DNA of 64,000 nucleotides from Blochmannia endosymbiont of Camponotus (Colobopsis) obliquus (lineage in GTDB: Bacteria > Pseudomonadota > Gammaproteobacteria > Enterobacterales > Enterobacteriaceae), in the NCBI RefSeq assembly GCF_000973545.1, contig NZ_CP010049.1, positions 709,941 through 773,940 on the forward strand. Reading direction: 5' to 3'. The position numbers were made by a program, and so were the translations under genes. Shown piece after piece: positions 32,619 to 41,336 of the stretch. Every line of letters starts with the position of its first letter. The stretch's first letter is position 1. The notes below the pieces were generated by a model that worked only from the letters and a program-made list of their open reading frames with translations, did not search any database and was not told the origin of the DNA.

Positions 32619-33428
32619 TTACGATTGGCATTTTAAACAAAAAAAGGTACCTCTCCCACCATACATTTTATACTGTATATAATTACCGCATCTTAAACAA
32701 GGTTTACTTTTCCTTCCATATACTTGTATTTTTTTTATAAAATACCCCGGATAACCATTTGATTGTAAAAAATCACGAAAAGTTGTTCCTCCATATCTTA
32801 TAGCACTAGACAACACTAACTTAATACTATTCGCTAATTTAATTGCTTCCTCTTCATCTAGCGATGACACCAAACGATAAGGTAAAATTCCTGCAATAAA
32901 TAATGATTCATTAGCATAAATATTACCAATACCAGCTATTATTTTAGCATCCATTAACCACAATTTTATTAATTTATGTCTATCTCTAGATTTATTAAAT
33001 AGCCAATGACCATTAAATTCACTACTCAAAGGCTCTATACCTAAAGTAATTAACAAATTAGTAACATATATATCATTTTTCCAAATCCAAAACCCAAATC
33101 TTCGAGAATCTGTATAACGAATAATACATTTATTACTTATCAAAAAATCTAAATGATCATGCTTTTCTGGATTTTGCCAAGTTTTTAATACCTTTAATCT
33201 ACCAGTCATACCTAAATGACCAATAATCCAACCATAATTTAATTTAAACAACAAATACTTTGCCCTACGATATACATTAATTACATATTCATTTCTTAAC
33301 ATACAAATTTCATCAGACACTTGTACCCGTAAATACATTGTACGCACTAATATTTTATTAATATAATGCCCTACTATCCATGGATAGATACCCTTGTATG
33401 TAATTTCTACTTCTGGTAATTCAGGCAA
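32619..33428 (-). CDS. mutM: Formamidopyrimidine-DNA glycosylase
   Basis: The 269-residue enzyme has the same length as E. coli MutM and removes 8-oxoguanine. The N-terminal Pro and Glu (MPELPEVE), the beta-lysine in RRAKYLLF, IGHLGMTGRL, the H2TH segment GIGNIYANESLF and the C-terminal zinc finger (CLRCG ... CLKC) are intact, so both glycosylase and lyase activity are expected. It is a notable repair gene to keep in a reduced genome. rpmG lies 91 bases upstream. Confidence 0.97.
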   Translation of the reverse strand: MPELPEVEITYKGIYPWIVGHYINKILVRTMYLRVQVSDEICMLRNEYVINVYRRAKYLLFKLNYGWIIGHLGMTGRLKVLKTWQNPEKHDHLDFLISNKCIIRYTDSRRFGFWIWKNDIYVTNLLITLGIEPLSSEFNGHWLFNKSRDRHKLIKLWLMDAKIIAGIGNIYANESLFIAGILPYRLVSSLDEEEAIKLANSIKLVLSSAIRYGGTTFRDFLQSNGYPGYFIKKIQVYGRKSKPCLRCGNYIQYKMYGGRGTFFCLKCQS

Positions 33429-33519
33429 TACCTATATCTTCCTTTGTTTTTATATACAATATGATTTGTCATTAACAAAATAATAAAAAAGAATTAAAAT
33501 ATATTTAAAACATTAAACA

Positions 33520-33690
33520 TTACTTCATCTTTTTTTCCCTATATAATACATATTTACGCACAATAGGATCAAATTTTCTTAATTCTATTTTTTCAGATTT
33601 TTTACGTTTATTTTTACTACTAGTATAAAAATGTCCTGTACTAGCAGAGGAAAATAAATAAATATTTTCTCGCATTTTTCCCCTACTCAT
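33520..33690 (-). CDS. rpmG: 50S ribosomal protein L33 (zinc-free form)
   Basis: The 56-residue protein matches E. coli L33 (55): [21 protein letters not shown] and [17 protein letters not shown]. The four cysteines of the zinc form are absent, as in E. coli. I chose ATG 33690 because AGGAG lies eight bases upstream; the frame extends five codons more. The ribosome site falls directly at the end of rpmB, 11 bases away, so the genes are coupled. Confidence 0.95.
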   Translation of the reverse strand: MSRGKMRENIYLFSSASTGHFYTSSKNKRKKSEKIELRKFDPIVRKYVLYREKKMK

Positions 33691-33701
33691 ATATCCACTC
33701 C

Positions 33702-33950
33702 TCATTCATAATGTACCAACCGACTTGATGTGCTGTGTAATTTTCGTAAAAACACTTCAATTCCTTTTTTATCTATCATGCGCATACCTTTAGCAGATAC
33801 ACGTAAAACTATAAAACGTTTTGCACTCATAACCCAAAAACGATGATAATGTAAATTGGGTAAAAAACAACGTTTAGTTGCATTCATTGCATGTGACCGT
33901 CTATTACCTTTCATTACATGCTTGCCAGTAATTTGACAAAATCTTGGCAT
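33702..33950 (-). CDS. rpmB: 50S ribosomal protein L28
   Basis: The 82-residue protein matches E. coli L28 (78): [27 protein letters not shown], then [26 protein letters not shown]. It heads the rpmB-rpmG-mutM unit, read leftward as in E. coli. Confidence 0.96.
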   Translation of the reverse strand: MPRFCQITGKHVMKGNRRSHAMNATKRCFLPNLHYHRFWVMSAKRFIVLRVSAKGMRMIDKKGIEVFLRKLHSTSSRLVHYE

Positions 33951-35454
33951 GTTAAACTACTCCAAAAATATGTAATTTCAATAAAATATTATTAAAATAA
34001 TGTAAAAAAAATCGAAATAACCATAATTAAAATACAACTAAAATTATAATGTTAAGTAATAACAACATCGATATATATATATATACTATAAAATTATTTC
34101 TTTAAAAATGTAATCACTATATATAATTACCATAAATTTTACTTTTAAAAACTACAACAAAAAACATATAACATTAAAAGTAAAAAAGTTAACATATTAA
34201 CAAATTTTATAATATGTTAAATTGTAACAATGAGCATGACAAAATTAAAAATAAAAACATTACTTCAAAAAATAAACAAAAACACACTTACATCTATCAA
34301 CATCTAAATTAATTTAACTTTTCATAAAAAAATATATATATATTACATAATAGTAAACTAACAACAAAATTATTTCATCACCCTTATATAAACAAAAACC
34401 TCAAGACAGTATTCTATCATGTTATTCAGATAACTTATAATCCATTTTACTACCTTTATCAAAAAAATAACAATACATATACAAATAACAAAAACCAAAT
34501 AATCTAATTTGAACAGACTAAACGCTATTAATTTCTTAAATCTTTTTATAAAAAATTTTTTATAAATAAATCACATAGTTCTTAACATCATTATCAACAA
34601 CAACCAACTAGTATTGCAAAAGTAACAAGCAAAAATGACAAAACATGTCACCATGTGACTTATCATCACTTTAATACAACTTGAAAATATATTCAAAACA
34701 AAAGAAATATCATGACAACTTCTAAATACAAACAATTAAGATGTCCACTAATGATATACAAAACCATCAATACATAACTTAAACAATCATTATATTAGAC
34801 ATGTTATTACTATTCTAAAAAAAATTAAAATCATCTGTATACGATAATTATTATCTATATTATACACCACATATCACAACACAATTAATCTTATCCAAGC
34901 ATAATATAATGTTTACAGAAACGTAATTCTTGACAACAATAATAATCACTTAAAAAAAAACAAACAAACCTTACAATAAAACTAATTAATCTACCTCCAT
35001 CTGACAAAAATAAATGTTATTAATATACTGAAAATACACAAAAATACTATAACCAACAAAATACATTATTAAATAATTCTTATAAAAAAAGCAATAATGA
35101 GTTATATGAACAATCATATATCAAAAAAAATAAAAAAATAATTACATAATAATCAATATAATTAAATCCTCAACTTTGTAATAATAAACATCAAAAAATT
35201 AACTTACTGCAAACAAATTCATATTTTTTTACACAATTTAGATTTACAGTTCATAACATTAAAATACACAAATTAAACATGCAACCAAATAATTAAACGT
35301 TATATATCTATATAATAATACTTTACAACTGATCACAAACTTATTAATAATTATATATTTTTCAAAAAAAATAAAAATCATGTTAATATCAATAAAGAAA
35401 TATTAATTACCTTAACAAACACTCAAAAAAAAACAAAACATCAACAATATTATC
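33951..35454. other. Intergenic region, rpmB to dut (lost radC and coaBC)
   Basis: This is 1.5 kb of C-biased, A/T-rich DNA between the diverging rpmB and dut. E. coli carries radC and coaBC here. I find no remnant of either. It holds an AT dinucleotide run (34068-34085), an 11-bp inverted repeat (34189-34220) and a perfect 22-base A/T palindrome (34545-34566). Confidence 0.55.
34189..34220. repeat. Inverted repeat upstream of rpmB
   Basis: TTAACATATTA and TAATATGTTAA form perfect 11-bp arms around a ten-base spacer, 240 bases upstream of rpmB. Its function is unknown; it could be an operator-like site or chance in A/T-rich DNA. Confidence 0.4.
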
Positions 35455-35913
35455 ATGAAAAAAAAAATAAATATAAAAATACTCGATAAACGCATAGGAG
35501 AACACTTCACATTCCCACATTATGCTACCACTGGATCTGCTGGTCTAGATTTGTGCGCATGTCTGAACAAACCATTAATAATGTCCCCAAAAATAACTTA
35601 TTTAATTTCAAGCGGATTAGCAATATATATCAACGATTCAAAATTAGCAGCAATGATTCTGCCAAGATCAGGATTAGGACATAAACACGGTATTGTATTA
35701 GGGAATACTATAGGATTAATTGATTCAGATTACCAAGGTCCTATAATGATATCCCTATGGAATAGAAATACGAAAAAATATACAATAAATCCCGGAGAAA
35801 GAATAGCTCAATTAATCTTTATCCCAATCAAACAAATAAAACTTAATTTAGTAACCAACTTTAAAAAAAATCAACGAGGTGAAGGAAAATTTGGTCACTC
35901 CGGAAAATTTTAA
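35455..35913 (+). CDS. dut: Deoxyuridine 5'-triphosphate nucleotidohydrolase
   Basis: The 152-residue trimeric dUTPase equals the E. coli length. All five motifs are present: [41 protein letters not shown] and the C-terminal [10 protein letters not shown]. It removes dUTP and supplies dUMP. coaBC, upstream in E. coli, and slmA and pyrE, downstream, are absent. Confidence 0.97.
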   Translation: MKKKINIKILDKRIGEHFTFPHYATTGSAGLDLCACLNKPLIMSPKITYLISSGLAIYINDSKLAAMILPRSGLGHKHGIVLGNTIGLIDSDYQGPIMISLWNRNTKKYTINPGERIAQLIFIPIKQIKLNLVTNFKKNQRGEGKFGHSGKF

Positions 35914-35940
35914 ATAATTATTAGTATTCTGTGATATACA

Positions 35941-36205
35941 CGATATTTATAAAATATTTAACAAAAACAATACTACATAACATTTTTATATAATTTCTTA
36001 ACCGTATCGTATATCAAATACGAGATTTTATTATATAATCTAACCAAGATAATAATTAATAACTTAAATAACAAAAATTACTAACAATATATAAATTTTT
36101 TGTTTTATCAAATAAATCAAAATAACTAAAAACACAACAATATCTATTATTAATCACTTATATAATCACGATATTTATATTGTCGCAATATTCTCGATAT
36201 TTATA
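35941..36205. repeat. Three copies of an 11-base motif upstream of yicC
   Basis: CGATATTTATA occurs at 35941-35951, 36169-36179 and 36195-36205, the last two starting 26 bases apart and ending 55 bases before yicC. Exact repetition of an 11-mer with a CG step is unusual in this DNA. It might be a protein-binding site. Confidence 0.45.
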
Positions 36206-36259
36206 AAAACTCTATAAATATTTTCAATTAATATCCATAATAAATAAGGTCATTTTAAA

Positions 36260-37120
36260 ATGGTATATAGTATGACTGCTTTTACAAAGAAACAAATAAA
36301 TAACACATGGGGGTCTGCCGTTTGGGAAATACGTTCCGTTAATCAACGTTATTTAAATATTAATATTCACCTGCCAGAAGAATTTTATGAATTAAAAAAT
36401 ACTATCCATAACAATATAAAAAAATATATAACCCGTGGAAAAATTGATTGCATATTACAACTCAATATTAACCATTGCGACAATGATACACTAGAGATAA
36501 ATAACAAATTACTTAGCAATATTATTAATTTAGCAAAAAAAATAAACAAAAACAACGAAAGAGAAATAGATCCTTTCAAACTTCTGTCTTGGCCAGGAAT
36601 ATTAGTGAAACAAAAAAATAACTCAAATAACATTCAATCAGAATTGCTTGAATGTTTCAATGTAACAATAAATGATTTTATACAAATCAGAGCCAAAGAA
36701 GGATTTGCAATCAAAGATATGATTACAAAAAGATTATTTACCATAAAAACAAAATTAATTAATATACAACAAGAAATACCTAAGATACTCATTGAAAAAC
36801 GTAAACAACTATTAAAAAAAATTGAAAATATACAAATTAATTTTGATACAAATAAATTAGAACAAGAACTATTTTATTTTATTCAAAGAATTGATATTGC
36901 AGAAGAAATTGACCGATTAAACTTTTATATACAAGAAACACAAAACATTTTATCTAAACATAAACCTATAGGACGTAAATTAGAATTTTTAATACAGGAA
37001 CTAAATAGGGAAATAAATACTTTAGTATCAAAATCAAACAGCACTACTATTACAATGACAGCAATAGAAATAAAAGTATTAATTGAACAAATACGTGAAC
37101 AGATTCAAAATATAGAATAA
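36260..37120 (+). CDS. yicC: YicC-family endoribonuclease
   Basis: The 286-residue protein equals E. coli YicC (287). It begins MVYSMTAFTKK and has WEIRSVNQRYLNI, the DUF1732 C-terminal segment HKPIGRKLEFLIQELNREINTLVSKS and the terminal EIKVLIEQIREQIQNIE. YicC proteins are recently recognised endoribonucleases acting on RNA; the substrate in this organism is unknown. Start assignment follows the family. A 24-bp hairpin lies 82 bases after the stop. Confidence 0.93.
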   Translation: MVYSMTAFTKKQINNTWGSAVWEIRSVNQRYLNINIHLPEEFYELKNTIHNNIKKYITRGKIDCILQLNINHCDNDTLEINNKLLSNIINLAKKINKNNEREIDPFKLLSWPGILVKQKNNSNNIQSELLECFNVTINDFIQIRAKEGFAIKDMITKRLFTIKTKLINIQQEIPKILIEKRKQLLKKIENIQINFDTNKLEQELFYFIQRIDIAEEIDRLNFYIQETQNILSKHKPIGRKLEFLIQELNREINTLVSKSNSTTITMTAIEIKVLIEQIREQIQNIE

Positions 37121-37706
37121 CAACATTCTACCATCATAAAATTACGAAATATTAACTATAATAATAATTTAAATTTTTAAATTATTTTTATCAAAACAAC
37201 TAATAATAAATAAAATAATATTTTTTGACAAAAAAATATTATTTTATTTATTATCTTCTCTAAAATACAGCAAAAAAATGATTAAAAATTAATTATATTT
37301 TATTTATTATATAAAAATTATTTTTTTTATTTTATTATTAAATAAATTTAATAAAACATTAATAATAACAAAATATAAAAATTACATTAATACAAACAAT
37401 TTTTACATATAATCAAACAACATTATAAAAAAATAATAAAAAATATATATATATTTTTTTATTTAAAATATATTTTTTATTACAACATCCTTATTTTAAA
37501 TTTTATAAAACTTATATAAACTTAGATAATCATATTTTATTTAAAAAACGAACTATCAAAAATAGAATACTGAAGAAATACAAAAAGTATAATTTCTGAA
37601 ATACTTACTGTAAATATTTAAAAATTTTTATAACCAATATGGAGAACTAAATTATCAACAAAATGCATCTTAATCAAACTTAAACTTTAAAGCTAACACA
37701 GATATT
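37121..37706. other. Very A/T-rich intergenic region after yicC
   Basis: This 586-base region is almost purely A and T between 37190 and 37530, with several self-complementary stretches. It holds the perfect hairpin at 37203-37254. E. coli genes of this interval are lost and nothing coding is seen. Confidence 0.55.
37203..37254. repeat. Perfect 24-bp hairpin after yicC
   Basis: Positions 37203-37226 and 37231-37254 are exact reverse complements around a four-base loop (GACA). All arm bases are A or T. It may fold in the yicC transcript as a 3' end structure. Confidence 0.6.
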
Positions 37707-37790
37707 ATGAAAAAAATTTCTTCATTACTTACAATAATAAAACATATAATTCAATTTTCAATTTATTATCCAGAGATATTAAAAAAATGA
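37707..37790 (+). CDS. Possible 27-residue leader peptide overlapping the MarR-family gene
   Basis: ATG 37707 opens a 27-codon frame (MKKISSLLTIIKHIIQFSIY...) whose TGA overlaps the ATG of the next gene as ATGA. The four-base overlap is typical of translational coupling. No good Shine-Dalgarno precedes it and nothing similar is known to me, so it may be chance. A basic start plus a hydrophobic middle would also fit a broken signal sequence. Confidence 0.3.
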   Translation: MKKISSLLTIIKHIIQFSIYYPEILKK

Positions 37791-38212
37791 ATCAATCTAC
37801 AGATATTTCCAGCATAGTGGAATCTTTATCACGTATTTATCATCACTTAAGAAAAGAAATTAATAACCAACTAATAAACGAAGGTCTATCAATATCAAAA
37901 ATGAAAATTTTACATCTTATAACTTCTGATAAAACTAGTGCAACAGACATTAAAAATTACATGGGATTTTCATCACGTACAATAGTTACTGTACTTGATA
38001 TATTAGAAAAAGAAAAAATGTTGAAAAGACAACAAAGCCAAACTGACCGTCGTATTAAATATGTTAATATTACAGAAAAAGGACGCGAAAAACTACAAAT
38101 TGCTGAAAAAATTCACAAAAACATATTAAACAAAATATTTGAATCTTTATCACAACAACAACTACAAAACTTCAGTGAAATATTTAATATTCTTGAAACT
38201 CAAAAGAAATGA
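37787..38212 (+). CDS. MarR-family transcriptional regulator
   Basis: The 141-residue protein has the MarR winged-helix layout: dimerisation helices at both ends, a helix-turn-helix around residues 48-80 (TSATDIKNYMGFSSRTIVTVLDILEK) and the wing motif QTDRRIKYVNITEKG. It is the only sequence-specific regulator I recognise in the window. It is not close enough to SlyA or MarR to name. Its start overlaps a possible leader frame by four bases. gmk lies 281 bases downstream, beyond a large hairpin. Its ligand and targets are unknown. Confidence 0.8.
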   Translation: MNQSTDISSIVESLSRIYHHLRKEINNQLINEGLSISKMKILHLITSDKTSATDIKNYMGFSSRTIVTVLDILEKEKMLKRQQSQTDRRIKYVNITEKGREKLQIAEKIHKNILNKIFESLSQQQLQNFSEIFNILETQKK

Positions 38213-38413
38213 TATATTATAGTTACATAAAAACTTAAAAATAATACTTAAAATATTTAAAATTCAAAATTAATTATACACAATAAACAAATAATAATGT
38301 TACCAACAAATGTTCCTAAAATATAATAGATTGTTTATTTATATATAGTATATAGTATCATTTAATGGTATAATTAAATAGTGAATCAAAATACTTTAAT
38401 AAAAAGTTCTTTG

Positions 38414-38461
38414 ATTTTTGTTGAACATAGCTATTATTTAATAGCTATGTTCAACAAAAAT
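38414..38461. repeat. Perfect 23-bp hairpin upstream of gmk
   Basis: Positions 38414-38436 and 38439-38461 are exact reverse complements around a two-base loop. The stem is of mixed sequence (GTTGAACATAGCTATTA inside), not simple A/T. No U-run follows on either strand, so it does not look like an ordinary terminator. It ends 32 bases before the gmk start. Confidence 0.75.
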
Positions 38462-38493
38462 AACATACATAAAAAAATAAAAAATATTCTTAT

Positions 38494-39108
38494 ATGAACA
38501 AAGGTATTCTATATATAATTTCTGCTCCAAGCGGCACAGGAAAATCTACTTTAATAAACTCACTAATCCAAAAAAATACATCATTCTTAAATATCCATAT
38601 GTCAATATCTTACACAACCCGTAACATAAGACCAGGAGAAATAAATGGAAAACATTACTATTTTATCCCAATATCAAATTTTAAAAAAATGATTGAAAAA
38701 AAAGTTTTTTTAGAATATACACAAACATTCAACCACTACTATGGTAGTTCCAAACAATCTATTGAATCCGCTTTAAACAATGGAATAAATTTAATATTAA
38801 ATATTGACTGGAAAGGAGCGCAACAAATTCGCAATACATCGATAAAAACATGCAGTATTTTTCTGTTACCACCTTCAAAAAAAGAACTAGAACGTAGATT
38901 ACGTAATAGAAATCTAGATAATGAAAAAATGATAATCAAAAGAATTAAATATGCCATGGACGAAGTAAAACACTTAGAAGAATATGATTATTTAATTATT
39001 AACGATAATTTTAATTCTGCACTAAATAACTTAAAACACATAATATGTGCTGAAAAACTAAAAATTCTACATAAAAAACCTATAATAATCAATAAACTTA
39101 TTAACTAA
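38494..39108 (+). CDS. gmk: Guanylate kinase
   Basis: The 204-residue enzyme phosphorylates GMP to GDP. It has the P-loop SAPSGTGKSTL, the GMP-binding SYTTRNIRPGEINGKHYYFI and EYTQTFNHYYGSS segments, and NIDWKGAQQIR. Length is near E. coli Gmk (207). rpoZ follows after 69 bases, as in E. coli. The 23-bp hairpin is directly upstream. Confidence 0.97.
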   Translation: MNKGILYIISAPSGTGKSTLINSLIQKNTSFLNIHMSISYTTRNIRPGEINGKHYYFIPISNFKKMIEKKVFLEYTQTFNHYYGSSKQSIESALNNGINLILNIDWKGAQQIRNTSIKTCSIFLLPPSKKELERRLRNRNLDNEKMIIKRIKYAMDEVKHLEEYDYLIINDNFNSALNNLKHIICAEKLKILHKKPIIINKLIN

Positions 39109-39177
39109 AATCAAAAAAATAAAACAAAAAAAACAAGAATCAATTTTTATTACTTTGTAATGGAGAAAATAAATTTA

Positions 39178-39375
39178 ATGGCACGAATCACTGTACAATA
39201 CGCAGTAGAAAAAATAGGTAATCGATTTGATTTAGTACTAATCGCCTCACGACGCGCTCGCCAAATACAGCTTGGATTCGAAGAAGCATTAGTACCAGAA
39301 GAAAATGATAAACACACTGTAATTGCTTTAAGAGAAATTGAAAAAGGTTTAATAAACAAAATAACTAAAATTTAA
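39178..39375 (+). CDS. rpoZ: RNA polymerase omega subunit, shortened
   Basis: I start the gene at ATG 39178 ([20 protein letters not shown]), the E. coli start, with TGGAG upstream; the frame has an ATG six codons earlier that overlaps this ribosome site. The 65-residue product keeps the conserved core through [20 protein letters not shown] and then stops, whereas E. coli omega has 91 residues. The lost tail is variable in the family. Omega supports assembly of the beta' subunit. spoT, next in E. coli, is absent. Confidence 0.95.
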   Translation: MARITVQYAVEKIGNRFDLVLIASRRARQIQLGFEEALVPEENDKHTVIALREIEKGLINKITKI

Positions 39376-41336
39376 CTATATACACATCACTAATCAAATA
39401 AACAAAACATAACATAAATTATTAAAAACATCACTTTATGTATATAATATATACACCAATAAAAAGCAACCTATATTTTCAACATATCCTTTCTAAAATT
39501 CTAATAATCCTCATATATTTAAAATGCATTCAAAATCAATTCAATATAAAATAACAAACAAAATAAAATATACAATAATCCTTATTAACTTTACACTACA
39601 ACATAACCATAAAATTTATTTCATATCCTTATACCACTATAATCAAAAATTAATACAATAAAAAATTATAAAATATTTAATTTCATAAATTCATGAAACA
39701 AATATATATTACTTACAGTAATTTATAACATCCCAACTATATCCACAATGACAAATATTGAAACAATCATAACAATATTCTAAATAAAAATAAATAATAT
39801 ACATCTTAAAACTCTTATCATTCATAAAAAACAATAAAATAAACCTTAACAATTTAAAATTAACTGACACTATAAATAAAAAACAGTATATCACTTATTA
39901 CTATACTATATTTATCACACAAATAAATAACTGTTTAAAAAAATAAACAATCCTTGATTATTCTTCCTACATTATAAAAATAAAAAAATTAAAAAACACA
40001 ATATAATTCTAATACCTAATATCACCAGCTACTATGTTATAGATCCATTAAAACAAAAAACAACTATTATTCTCTGTAATGTTCTCAAAATCCAATACAT
40101 TACAACAACATAAACAATCCAAAATTTCTATAATTAAACACACAGAAAAAAATCTTAAATAAATCTAAAATTACAAAATATTATACCATTTAAACTGAAA
40201 CTAAAATGTTTATTCTTTAAACGATATTCATTGCAAATCAAACGAACCAAAATCCCGCATATTGATTGAATCACATTAAAGATACGTGAAATAATAGTCA
40301 AACCTACAACAAAAACAACAATCATAAATCCACAAAAAAGGATATACACCAACCCTTTTGTTTCATCTATTCATCACAAAATTTACATTCCTTGATATAT
40401 ATTATTATAAATAAAAATAAAATTAAACATAAAAACCATATCATCATGAAACATGCTAATCCCGAACAAAATAAAAATACCATATGTTTTTTTTATAATA
40501 CCCTTACCAAAAAAAACCAACAAAACACAGATTTATAACTATGCAACACACAGTACAAAACATATATTGAGCAAAACAAAAATTCTTTTGCTAAAATTTA
40601 TCTTCATGGAAAATAATAATTAAAACACACATTATCACATATTTTATGTAATACAAAAATAACATTAACCTTTTTAACTAATAACTAGCATAAAAAAATA
40701 TCTCAAACAACATTTTTTTACATCAATAAAACCTAAAACATACAAAAACATTCAATACTATAATAAAAACAACTACTAATTTTCATAAACACCTAATTCC
40801 CAAATTTAAAACACCAACAATTTTATCAAATTCTAATCAAATTCACCCTAAAACAATTAAATTACACAAATATCCGATCTACTTTACAATCAAATCATAT
40901 TAAGATATTTGTTTATCTTATCCTTAAGTTAATCCTCATCTAACTGTTACAACATTACTCACAACAAAATATAAATAAAACAACAAAATAAAATCTATCC
41001 TAGATATTCTATTAATTAAAATTTATACTCTTTATCTTAAAAAAATTACTAAACTATCAACTATAAACGCTTACCTAAAATAGTATTAAATCATTTAAAT
41101 AAAAATCAAAAATCTTTACTTTACAACAAAAAAACACGTATCGATAAAAATATCAATTCTTATATCTCACTTATTGCGTCAAAAAAAAATCAAATTAACA
41201 AAATTCAACATCTAAACCCATAAGACTTAAACTATAATATAGTATATAAATATAGAAAAATAACTCATCATATCTAATGATAAATAAAAAAAATAAATCA
41301 AATATTTCAATTTAATTTTATGTTAAAAATTTAACC
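39376..41336. other. Intergenic region, rpoZ to polA (lost spoT block)
   Basis: This is 1.96 kb without a recognisable gene between converging rpoZ and polA. In E. coli spoT, trmH and recG follow rpoZ, and spf and yihA follow polA. I find no Spot 42-like RNA and no synthetase motif. Two short minus-strand frames (39709-39894, 40155-40352) lack start signals and homology. Confidence 0.55.

Noticed and set aside
34068-34085. AT dinucleotide run
   Set aside because: Simple-sequence repeat common at this base composition; not a CRISPR or structured repeat. No CRISPR array, insertion sequence or prophage gene was seen anywhere in the window.
39709-39894. Minus-strand frame with closely spaced cysteines (CYDC...CHCGYSWD), superficially rubredoxin-like
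   Set aside because: The rest is hydrophobic low-complexity sequence, the second CxxC pair of rubredoxin is missing, and no start signal is present.
40155-40352. 65-codon minus-strand hydrophobic frame
   Set aside because: Composition follows the base bias, with no ribosome site and no neighbour that would suggest a membrane protein here.
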